Assembly (NCBI RefSeq): GCF_019175285.1
Contig: NC_056525.1
Span: 128,376,397-128,440,396 of the forward strand
Reading direction: 5' to 3'
Length of the DNA stretch: 64,000 nt
Source of the DNA: Sceloporus undulatus
Lineage: Eukaryota; Chordata; Lepidosauria; Squamata; Phrynosomatidae
Shown piece by piece: positions 11,109 through 23,100 of the stretch. The position numbers and the translations under genes are program-made. Numbering within the stretch: the first letter of the stretch is position 1; every line of letters begins with the position of its first letter. Below the pieces are notes generated by a model. The model was given only the letters and a program-made list of their open reading frames with translations, was not told where the DNA came from and made no database searches.

Positions 11109-14100
11109 CTACAAACCTCATGGCAGAATACCCCCTGAATGGCTGCCTGAAGGTGGATTCTGACACCTGCCACAGGGCCTCTGCCAGCTGGAGGAGATCC
11201 AGAGAGAGTGGGAGGCCTAGCCCACAGGCTGTGGCGGTGGGGGTGGTCAGATAGGCAAGCAGACCTGGCTGGGACCTCTGGGGGCAGCCTGGTGGTCTTG
11301 GGGGCTGCAGGTGGACATTGAAAGCTGCCATCACCTTTAGTTGGTCGTGTCCTCCATTTTTATTGAATGTCCTCCATTTTGTCCTATATTTTGTCCCAAT
11401 TTTGTGGAAGAGAATTATGGCAACCCTACTCCTACCACATATGAAGAGAGAAATTTCACAGTTGCAAGGTGGGTTCAGGAAAGGAAGAGGCACTAGGGTG
11501 CACACTGCAAACATATCATGGATCATTACACCAGGGAATTACAGAAGAAAATCAGCATGTGCTTTATAGACTACAGAAAAGCTTTTTACTGCATAGATGA
11601 TAGTGGCCAAAAAGACAAACAAATGGATCCCAGAACAGATCAAGCCTGAATTTTCTCTGGAAGCCAAGATGAGTAAATTGAGGCTGCTGTACTTTGGCCA
11701 CATCATAAAAAGGGATGACTCACTAGAAAAGACAATAATGCTAGGAAAGGTGGAGGGCAGTAGAAAGAGAGGAAAACTATATACCAGATGAAGAGAACAA
11801 ATCAAGGATGTCACAATCCTGAGCCTGCAGGACCTGAACAGAGCAGGGGGGCTTGGAGGACTTTCACTCACAAGGTCCCAATGAGTCAAGGCCTACTTGA
11901 GGACACTTAAAAACAACAACAATGGACAGAGGACTTTCACATGGGGAAAATCGGGGGTTTAAACAGTGATTATCCCATGAAAATTGCGTAATTGCAATTA
12001 TGATTTTCACATGATGTCATGACTGAAGACCCATTATCCCAGGAATTATCAGGTAATAAGCAGCAACAAATCATTCACAGGGAAATTCAATGGTTTTACC
12101 TGAGTTGGATTGGCAATTTAGGCCTTAGTCGTTTAATGTGAGGGAACCATTGGATGAATTGCCCTGGCATGTGATTTACCATTGATTTTTGCACAACACA
12201 GTTAAAAAAAGTATTTCATGAATGTGTTAGAACATCAATCAACTAGACTCATATCGACTTCCCAGAAAGCCTTCACAGGAGCTGCTCCAAAACTGTCGAA
12301 CGGTCTTCTGGAAGAGATCCGTCTTATTACCTTCTTGGAGACATTTAAGAGGGCACTTAAGATGGATCTCTTCTGGTGAGCTTACCCACCTGACCTTATG
12401 TAAGAGACACCTTCAGACCATTCTATGAATCTATTGCATTACCACTTGACGATGAGTTAGCTTTTAAGATTAATTGTATTTTTATTGATGTATTTTTATA
12501 TGTACTTTATTACTGATGTATGCGTTTTAGCAGACTGTAATCCTGCCTTGATCCATCTGGGAGAGGCGGGAAAATAATAATAATAATAACAATAATAATA
12601 ATAATAAATGTTCAGAATCATTCAAAATTTCTCTGATTAAGACTTTCACATTTTCTGTTCATCATCTGATGTTTATACCACTTCTTGATACACTTTAAAA
12701 TTACATTGGATCAGTGTTCTGTAAATGGAATGAACAGATAATTCTGTTGCAATCTAAACAAACTTTGTGGTTGTATGCCTTCAAGTCATTTCCAACTTAT
12801 AGTGACCCTAAGAGCCAAAACACACTGCCAAAAGAATCCACTTTGAAGCTAGTTTAAGTGCCCTGGCTCAATGCTAGGAAATTCTGGGAACTGTAGTTTT
12901 ATGAAACATTTAGTTTTTTTCTGTCAGAGCTCTGGTGCCACAACAACCTACAATTTCCAGGGCAGTTAACATAGTCTCAAACTGGATTATTTCTGCAGTG
13001 TATTTTGGACCTAAGACTACCCTATCATAGGTTTTCTTTGCAAAATTTGTTCAGAGGAGCTAGTACTACTGCATCTTTTTTCTCACCCACAGCTTTCTTC
13101 CTCTCAGTTGGGCCCCAACCCTGCTATCTTCTGCAGCAAGGTTGGACCTGCTAAAAATCTTTACTATTTTGTAATACAGAATTTTGTATTGAGAAACTGA
13201 CAAAAAAGGAAGCTACCAAAAAAAAAGAAGTCAAAAAATGTGCAGTATTATTGAGTACTGGGGCCCCTTCCAGACTGTTCAGCCCAAGTACCGATCCCCT
13301 GTCTCATCAGCCTTGTGTAACTGATCAGCGTATCTTTTGATGGGGGTAGAAAGAGAAGAAAAATGCAAATCAGTGATCAAGTTTAGGCCATTAGGTCTCA
13401 TACTTTAGGACAGACTTTCCCAATCTGGCAGTTTCCACACACATTAGGCTACAGTTACCACAATTTCCAGCCACCAAGATTAGGGGATTAGTAGAGCAAG
13501 CAGTTGAAAAGTGTAAGGTTGAGGGAGGTAACTTGAAAACTACAAAAATATTACTTTTGAAAGAACAAATACAAATATGCCACTAGAGGGCAATAGTGAC
13601 AAGCCAACAGAAACCCCATGCTTTCTGTGGATCCCATGATTTTTTTTAAAAAAAGATAACCATCTAATTAAGGAATTAATTATTGGTTTATGCAACACAT
13701 TAGATTTTGTTTGGGGGGACTTGTTTATTTTGTCTCCCCCCCGCATTTTTTCAAGAAAAAAAATGAAAAATTGATTATGGAATGTTTTCTATTAGGTAAA
13801 GGTAAGTCCCTTGCAATGAATGTCTAGTCGTAACCAACTGTAGGGGGTGGTGCTCATCTCTGTTTCTAAGCTGAAGAGCCAGTGTTATCCGAGGACTACT
13901 CTGGTGGTCATGTGGTCAGCATGAATGCCCCAAACGCTGTTACCTTCTCGCTGAGAAGTGGTACCTATTTATCTACTTGCAATTGCATGCTTTTGAACTG
14001 CTATATTGGCAGAGGTTGAGACTAGTGACAGGAGTTCACCCCATTATGCAGCACTTGGGCCTCGAACTGCCAACCTTCTGATCTTCCATTTGTCAGAACT

Positions 14101-17100
14101 GGTGTTTTAACCACTAAGACATGCTTAAGAAAAGATGTTTAGATATTTTTACTGGGTCCACATTATTTTAAAAATTTATCTAAGAGTACTTTTACATAAT
14201 ATTATGTATAGTATAATGTTACAATTCCTGGTCTTGGTTTCCTTTTCTGTGCTGTTTATGGCTATGAATATGTTATGTCTGCTTGACACTATGGACAACT
14301 ACTGGAGACAAAATATTATTCTCTGTTTTACTAATGAGAGGCCCCTTCCCCACCACCACTCCCTTTGTGACGTGTCTTTTTAGATTGTAAGCCTGAGGGC
14401 AGGGAACCGTCCAATTAAAAAGATTGTATGTACAGCGCTGTGTAAATTTACAGCGCTTTATAAATAAAGGTTAATAATAATAATAATAATAATAATAATG
14501 ATTGTGTCTTCTGTTTTTAATTTGTGTGTGTGTGTTTTATTTTTGCCTGCTCTCAAACTGGCAAAAACAAAGAGGTTCAAGTTCAGGTTTTCTTTATAGT
14601 GCAGGACCTTGTAATTCCATTTGTAAAAATAAATACATAATTTTTTTAAAAAGTAAATTCCATTTGTAATTATTTTCTAAATAAATTGTAATTTTAATAT
14701 AGCAAACATGACAATTTTATCCCAAACCAAGTTATACAATGAATTTTATGCCCCTAAAGAAAAAAAGTGACTTTTAAATTGTACAGTGGAAATACTGCAT
14801 TTCTTCAAGTTTTTTAATGTAATGGCTTCAAAATTCTGAAAATTTTACACCTCTGTCCCCAACCTTTAATTGCAATGAATTAATTCTCCATTTTCTAAGA
14901 ATTATTCAGCTCTATGAAATGTTTTTGAGACAATGGTCCAAAACACACTGCAGCAATAGTCCAATCTGACACCACTTTAAGTGCTTTGGCTCAGTGCTAG
15001 GGAATCTTGGGAACTATCACTTGTTGTCACACCAGAGCTATCTCTGACAAAGGGGTTTATCACACGGGAAGTTTACCATGTGTAAGTCAACATTAAATCG
15101 TACAAAACTGTGCAAAACTTGCAATCAGCGTTCATACCGGTGTGTGATGCTCCCATTTGTAAACCATAATGGAGGCATCGCCACTCACTTGTCCACTCAG
15201 TAAAGTGTGCATGGAGCTGCTATTTGGCAAAAACGGAAGTTCCTGTTGTTGCCAAATGGCGGGTCCAATGCATGCTTTACTGATGGGACAAGAAAGTGGC
15301 GACGCCTCCTTGATGTTTTACAGACGGGAGAAATGCACACTGGTGTGAATGCTGATCACAGGTTTTGCACGATTTAATGGCAATTTACACATGGTAAGCC
15401 TCCTGTGTGATAAACTCCAGAGAAGGCTTAATGTTTTATAAAACTACATTTGCCAGGATTTCCTAGCATTGAGCAAGGGCAGCTAAAATGGTCTCAAACT
15501 GAATAAGACCACATCGAGTGCATTTACCTTAGCTTGAAGACCAAGGAGAGTCTGGGGATTTTGTTGGTTTATTGTCCACCCTGTAACCTAACAGACTTCC
15601 TAGCCGAGCTGACATAACTAGTCTCAGAGCTGGTGTTGGAGTCGCCTAGGCTGCTAGTCCTGGACGACCTCAACATCCCCCTTGAGACTGGGCTGACTAA
15701 CCTTACTGGCGCGGCTCGAGAGTTCATGCTTTCCATGACAAACATGGGCCTCTCCCAGATAGTCTCCGAGTCTACACATTGCGCAGGTCATGCCCTCGAT
15801 GTAGTCTTCTGCACGGAACAGGCATATCTGTGGGCAGAGATAATTAGTATCTCTGCTCTGTCATGGACGGATCATTTCCTGGTTAAGGTTGGACTGAAGG
15901 CCACTATCCCTGTCTCCGGGGGTGGAGGACCGATTAGAATGGTCCGCCCTCGAAGGCTGATGGAACCCGTCAGGTTCCAAGAAGCCCTAGAGGGTATTAT
16001 GGTTGACAGTGCTGGCGATTCTGTCGAAACTCTGGTTAATACGTGGAATATCAACCTTACCAGAGCTATTGACATGATCGCTCCCAAGCGTCCTTTCCAA
16101 CCTGCTCAAAATTGCAACGGAAGATCTTAGACAAATGAAGCGGGTTGGACAACGACTAGAGTGCCATTGGCAGAGATCTCAACTCATATCCGATAAGACA
16201 CTTCATGGGACCTTTCTTAGGTCCTATCTAGTGGTTATAGATGCAGCTAAGAAATCTTTCAATTCTGCATCTATTGCGTCTGCAAAATCTCGTCCAGCTG
16301 AACTGTTCAGGGTAGTGAGGAACTTAACCCAACTACCTCCTACCCAGAACCCTTTATTAGATTCTTCTGAAGCCTGCTGTGACGTTTTTAATGATTATTT
16401 TGCAGATAAAATCTCTCGAATAAGAGCTGATTTGGATGCCAATTTGAGGACACAGGCAACTAGAGAGGCATCCAGTGCCTCTGCCATTACTGTTAGACTG
16501 GATCAATTTGAGTCGGTAAGTACTGATGATGTGGACAAGCTTCTTAGTAGTTTGAAAAAGACAACTTGCCCTCTTGACCCTTGCCCAACCTGGCTGGCTA
16601 TCCAGGGGGAAATAAAATCATGGTGATGCTGAAAAACATAATTAATGCATCCTTCAGGGAAGGCTCCCTGCTCCCCTGTCTCAAGGAGGCAGTAGTTAGA
16701 CCACTCTTAAAAAAGCTTTCCCTGGACCCCCTGTATAGAAATAACTGTAGACCAGTCTCGTTATTACCATTTTTGAACAAGGTGATCGAGAGAGCGGTTG
16801 CCAATCAACTACAAGCAGTCTTGGAGGAAATGGATTTTCTGGATCCATTTCAAACCGGATTCAGGATGGGATACGGAGTTGAGACTGCCATGGTTATCTC
16901 CGTCTGGGCATCGACAGGGGAAGTGTGATTATCTCCGTCTGGGCATCAACAGGGGAAGTGTGACCCTGTTGGTACTCTTGGACCTCTCAGCGGCCTTCGA
17001 TACCATCGACCATGGTATCCTTCTGGAATGCCTGAGAGAGTTGGGTATTGGAGGCACTGCATTGCTGTGGTTCCGGTCCTACCTCTCAGGCAGATTCAAG

Positions 17101-20100
17101 ATGGTGTCGCTTGGGGACAGTTGTTCAGCCAAGAGGGCACTCAAATCAGGTGTCCCCCAAGGAGCTATTCTGTCCTCAATGCTGTTTAACATTTACATGA
17201 AGCCGCTGGGTGAGATCATCCGGAGACATGGGGTGGAGTATTATCATTACGCTGATGACACCCAAATATACTTCTCTATGTCTCGGACTGAAGCAGTGAC
17301 TAAGGATGGCGTCTCTCCTCTGAATGCCTGTCTTGGGGCGGTAATGGACTGGATGAGGGAAAACCGACTCAAGCTGAATCCAGGTAAGACGGAGGTACTT
17401 GCTATAGGAACCCCAAATCCAGGAATGGAATTGTGTCAGCCAGTTCTGGATGGGGTCACACTTCCCCTGTAGGATTCTGTTCGCAGTTTGGGGGTGCTCC
17501 TTGACTCGTCGCGCCAACTGACAGCTCAGGTAGATGCGGCAGTCAAGAGCGCCTGCTATCAAGTTCGTCTGATACGCCAACTGCGCCCCTTCCTGGAGCC
17601 GAGGGACCTAGAAACAGTAGTAGATGCACTGGTAACCTCTCGATTGGACTTCTGTAATGCGCTCTACTTGGGGCTACCCTTTTCCAAGTTCAGAAACTTC
17701 AGTTGATACAAATATGGCAGCCAGATTGATCACGGGAACTTCTAGGAACGACCATATAACACCGGTCTTGAAGTCCCTGCACTGGCTGCCTATTAGTTTC
17801 TGGGCAAAGTACAAGGTGTTGGTGATTACCTTTAAAGCCCTACATGGCTTGGGCCCAGAGTACTTGAGGGAACGCCTTCTTCCCTATTGTCTGTCCCGCA
17901 CACTAAGGTCCTCTGGAAGAAATCTACTACAGCCAAAAAAATCTAAGCTAATATCAGTTTCCCAGAGGGCCTTTTGTACTACTGCTCCAAAACTATGGAA
18001 CAACCTGCAGGAGGAGATCCATCACATTCCCACTCTGACAGCTTTTAAGAAAGCACTCAAGACGGATCTCTTCCGGCAGGCCTTTCCAACTTAGTTACCC
18101 TCCCCAGATATAGAGATATTTGCCCCCTCATCTGCCTATTCTTCCCTGCCTATCTTTATGTCTATTTTTTATTGAATATTTTAAATGTTTTTAATGTTAT
18201 ATCATCATTGTTTGATGATGATATAACATTAAAAAAACATTAAAATTTTTTTTTACTGTAACTTGATGTGTTTTATTGTTGTAACCCGCCCGGATTCTCC
18301 ATGATTGGGTGGGCTAGAAATAAAGCTATATTATTATTATTATTATATCTGCCATGTGTTTTGGAGCAGCTTTGCCATGGCAAGATTTGTTCAGAAGGGG
18401 TTTGCCTTTGCTTTCTTCTGAAGCTGAGAGAATGTAACTTGCCCAAAGTCAGCCAGTGAGTTTTCATGGCTGAGCTGAGTCCAGTGACGTCACTTTTTAA
18501 AAAAGATCCTGGCACACATACTTGCAGAAGAACATCTGAAAATCTGATAAACTATTAAAATCTACCTAAAGTCAGGGATGCTGTGGCTCAAGTGATTAAG
18601 ACACTGACTCTGTTGATTGCAAGATTGGCAGTTTGGCAGTTTGAAGGTGCATGATGGGGTGAGTTCTCATCATTAATTCCAACTTCTGCCAACCTAGCAT
18701 TTCGAAAGCATGCAAATGCAAGTAGACAAATAGGTATCACTGTGGTGGGAAGGTAAATGGCATTCTGTGCTATCATGTTGGCCACATGATCACAGAGTAG
18801 TCTCTGACAATGTTGGCTCTTTAGCTTAGTAACAGAGATGAGCACTGCCCCTGTGGTCAGACACAACTTGACAACTTTATCAATGGGGAATATCTTTACC
18901 TTTACCTTAAAATCATAATCCTTTTGTCTCTAGCTTAGATTTCTTACCATTAAATACTCTTGTGACCCATCGGGCTTGAAGTTCTGCCACAGGTAGAATG
19001 GATCCATTTATTGCTATAAAACCAATGATTGCCAGTGTAGGCTTCTCCAAGTGAGGAGGGAAGATGTGCTTATAAAGAGATGTGCTGCTTTTGCAGATAT
19101 TATGAATAGGCTCTTCCAAGAAAGGAAAGGAAGCACTGTAACCTGTAGTAAAGATGATAACATCTATATGATTCTCCATTGTTCCATCTTCAAAGATGAC
19201 TGAAGTCTCAGTAAATTCCTTCACATTTGGCTTCACCACTATAGCACCAGAGAGGATGCAGCTGGGCAGCTCATCATTCAAGATCACAGGTGTCCATGAA
19301 CTATTAAGCAATTGAAAGTGAAAAGGAATCCCATGATGAATTTGGTGAATGTGTGGGATTTAGGATTAACAAATTAAAATCAACCTTAATTACATGTAAT
19401 ATGATGAAAAAAATCAGGATTGGCTACAGAAGAAATAGGAATTCAAATTCAGAAAAAATTTAAATATTTGGGAATATATATCACAAAGAAAAATGGAGAT
19501 CTATTTGATAACAACTAAAGAAAGTTTTGGCAGGAAGTCAAGAAAAATTTAGAGAATTGGTCGCAACTACAAATATCTTTGTTGGGTAGAATAGCTATTA
19601 TAAAAATGTGTGTGCTCCTGAAAGTTATTTTTTTTTGTTTCAGAATCTACCGATTGTGTTAAATGATTCAATATTTAAACAATGGAAGAAAGACTTACTA
19701 AAATTCATTTGGGCAGGTAAAAAAAATCAAGAATAAAATGGAGTTCCGTAATAGACATAAAGAAAGAGGGGGTCTAGCTGCACCTGATCTGAAACTATAT
19801 TATCATGCATGTTGTGTTCATTGGATAATGGACTGGATATATCTAGAGAATGAAACATTATTACATTTAGAAGGATTTAATATATTTTATGAGTGGCATG
19901 CGTACCTATGGTATGAAAAATTGGCATACAATAAAGAATTTAATGATCATATAATTAGAAAAGCATTATTAAGAGTTAGGAAAATATATAAAAAGAAAAT
20001 TTACAGATATATTCCAGAATGGGGTTGCCTGCACGAAGCTCTCCTGAAAAGTGTAACATTGACAGGCAGAGACTGGTTAAAATATCAATAAATTCTAAAA

Positions 20101-23100
20101 GAAGAGAATGGGAAAAAGAGGAATAAGACAAGAGAAGAATTAGAAGAAGTGGAAATAAGACTGCAATAGTTTCCGTACCGTCAACTGGTGGAAAGGTATA
20201 GAGTGGACAATAGGCAATTTGGAATTGGAAAAGAAAAGACAGAACTAGATGAAATTATCACCAAAAAAGAAAAAAAGGGAGGATTTTGAAATTGTACAAA
20301 TTATGCTTAAAATTAGATTTAGAAAAGGAATTACTTAAACCTTGTATGATCAACTGGGCAAAAAACATAGACCATACTATAGATTTGGCAAAATGGGAAA
20401 GAGCTTGGGGAAAAGATCTTAATTTTACACTATGTATAGATATAAAAGAAAATTTGTTAAAAATGACACATAGATGGTATTTAACACCATCAAGATTAGG
20501 TAAGATTTATAAGTATAACAAAGGGCTATATTGGAAATGTAATGAGAATATTGGCAATTTCTATGATATGCGGTAGTCTTGTCCCAAAGTTAAAAAATTC
20601 TGGAAAGAGATACATATGGTAATACAAAAGATATTTCAAATCAAATTTAGTATAGAACCGTAACTATACCTTTTAAATATGGCAAAAAATAAAGATGTAA
20701 GAGAAACATTAAAAACAATATTTTATGTACTTAATTACAATAGCAAGAATGTTGATAGCACAATATTGGAGGAATACAGACATCCCCAGTGTGGACATAT
20801 GGTTGCATAAAACTTTAGATATAGTATAAATGGACAGAATTACAATGGCCTTAAGAGACAAATCCATAAAAGGAATACAAATATGGGCTCCACTAGTGAA
20901 CTTTTGTAAAGAGAGATGGTCAAGTTAAGCTTCTACAGACAGAAGATTGGTTATTTGTATTAGTCTTATTTGAAAACTTTACATGAAGATTTTTTTTTGT
21001 ATGTAAACCAGAAAAGTGCGTGAAGTAATGCATGATCTACATCAGTTAACAAAATATATAAGCATAAGGTGTGAGTAGAAGAAACTTGGAATTTAACAAT
21101 AGAGAAATATATTAAGCAGAGCTGTAATCACTGTTCTACTGTTATCAGCAATGGGGGGGGGGAGAGAAGGGAGAGATAAAGAGAACCTGTGAAGAGATTG
21201 ATGAATATGTAAAAACCATTTTTATATTGTAAACTTTCAATAAAGACTATTTAAAAAAATAATGTAATCATCAAATAATGAGCAAATATTTGACAAACCT
21301 GGCTGGTGATCCAGTGATTTTTAGAATTGGTATTTATAAATTGTTCATTTCATTCAAAAATGAAATAATCTTGTTCTAGTCTTTTTCAAAATGCATTGAA
21401 AGTGATTCTCAAAGCACAGATTTATATCAGCTCATAAATATAGTTACTTCTTTTCTAGAGCCCCCCACAACTACTGTAAACAAGGCTTTCTGGTACATGT
21501 AATTTCATTCACAGTCAAGGAGAATACCTTTGAATGGGAACTAATCCATAGTTTTCATGGTTAAACCATCGATTGAATATCTTTGCCTTCATCCTGCGCA
21601 ATATGCATCCTGGAAAGAGCCACTGAATGTATGTCATCAAGCGAGTTCCCAAGACCATGTCAGAAGGCCAGCCAGATTCTGCAAGGCGACTGAGCACCCA
21701 TGTTCCACTTCTGGTGCTAAGGAAGACCTAAAGGGGAATCAAAGCTGAGTTTTGATTGCTCATGACAAGTGATCTAGTGTAATCGCTATAGAATGGAGAG
21801 CCAAAACTTACACATGCCACCATGGTGTAGTGATTTGAATGTAGTACTAGGATATGGAGATCATGGTTTGATTCCTCACTCAGGCATGGAAACTCACTGG
21901 GTAACGCTGGCAAGTTATACCCTCTTAGCCTCTTAGAATACCCTATACCCCTCTCGCTGGATATGGGGTTTCATAATTAATATCTTGTGTCGGGCATATT
22001 TTGAGAGGTCATGATGGCCAGTGGTTAGTAACTCAGAAGTTGCACATGTAAGGAATCACAGTGACCTAATGACATGTGGGAGACCTAGATAGGAATAAAA
22101 TAAACACTAAATATGTTCGCTGATCACTTCATCCCACCTCTCCCAGGCTCTTCTCATTTCCTTATGCAATTGAAACAAAGTGAATCCCATCACAAAAACA
22201 GTGAAACACTCACCACCTCACTCTAGGTCATGTTCGACCAGGGATTGTCTCAAATCCAGTCAATGTCTTATTACTATGGAGTTAAAGCCATCAGCCATTC
22301 TGAATCCCTTTTTTCAGTTCCATGGGAAAACTATCAAAGTCTTTGTTACACCATGAGGTAACATGGTGTGCACAAGGGCATTAAATAGGATATAAGTATC
22401 CACTCCAAGCATAGCCATTTTGCTCACAGACCCTGTGCTCACAGCCCCATGTATGTCCAAACAAAGAGTCTCTATTAGACAATGGGTTTTGCAGCTCCAA
22501 TCCGGAGTCACTTCTGGTCCATCCATGCGAATTCACGTTAAAACGTGATATATTATCACACATGATTGCTTTCTATGGGGAGTACTTCCAAGCCAGATCC
22601 AAAGCCAATCCAAAGTGACTCCTGATTTTTGTGAATTCAGTAACAAGCGAATTCACAAAAATTGTTTCCAAGCTCACTTCGATTTCAATCCGAATTGCTC
22701 TGGTGTGGAAGATCACCCTGATGTCCCTGGCCCCTTTCGTCCTGCTCCTTCGTCCTCCTCCTCCTCCTGCACCCCAATCCAGTTCTCCCTGGCCCCTTTT
22801 GTCCTGCTCCTTTGTCCTTCTCCTCCTCCTGCACCCTCCTGCATCCTCCTCCTCCTCCTGGATATGGGTAAGGAGATATAGTTTACTTTCTAGCCAGCCC
22901 ATCCCTGTCCCCTCCTAGCAGATGAAACCTCCACCCACCACTTGGCCAGAGAGCACCCTCCCCCAATGTACAATAGATGTGCACAAGGTGCTCCTCTCAA
23001 AGCCATGCAGTTGGTTGGTTTTTTTCCCCCCGGGCCAGGAAAAGGAGTATTCCCTTCACATGCAGGATGGGGAATTAATGATAATACTGAGCAATCTCCT

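Larger units (their letters stand above)
9666..11427. mobile_element. 1.76-kb nonautonomous hAT element
   Basis: Ends CTAGGATTGCCATAT and ATTATGGCAACCCT are inverted copies. The 8-bp flanks ACTCCTAT (9658-9665) and ACTCCTAC (11428-11435) fit a hAT duplication. BovB sequence continues directly on both sides. Internal content includes an acidic ORF, AT-rich sequence with a minus-strand AATAAA, and TATC microsatellites. No transposase was seen. Confidence 0.8.
7720..11925 (+). mobile_element. RTE/BovB LINE, split by two DNA transposons
   Basis: Translation of 7950-8800 shows the BovB-type endonuclease: [16 protein letters not shown], 'DWNAK' and 'KTRPGTDCG'-like wording. 9565-9665 and 11428-11925 continue the RT ([18 protein letters not shown]) and the 3' end ([18 protein letters not shown]). 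The copy is interrupted at 9343-9564 by a MITE and at 9666-11427 by a hAT. Many stops mark it as an old inactive copy, and the central RT is missing. Confidence 0.85.

Noticed and set aside
12661-12740. A minus-strand stretch reading [15 protein letters not shown], considered as FMO exon 8
   Set aside because: Wrong spacing to the family pattern and no donor GT. The true exon 8 with exact 73-nt length is at 5926-5998.
15633-18094. Series of plus ORFs as a multi-exon host gene
   Set aside because: Motifs YADDTQIY and [10 protein letters not shown] with a 3' (TTA)n tail identify an L2 LINE.
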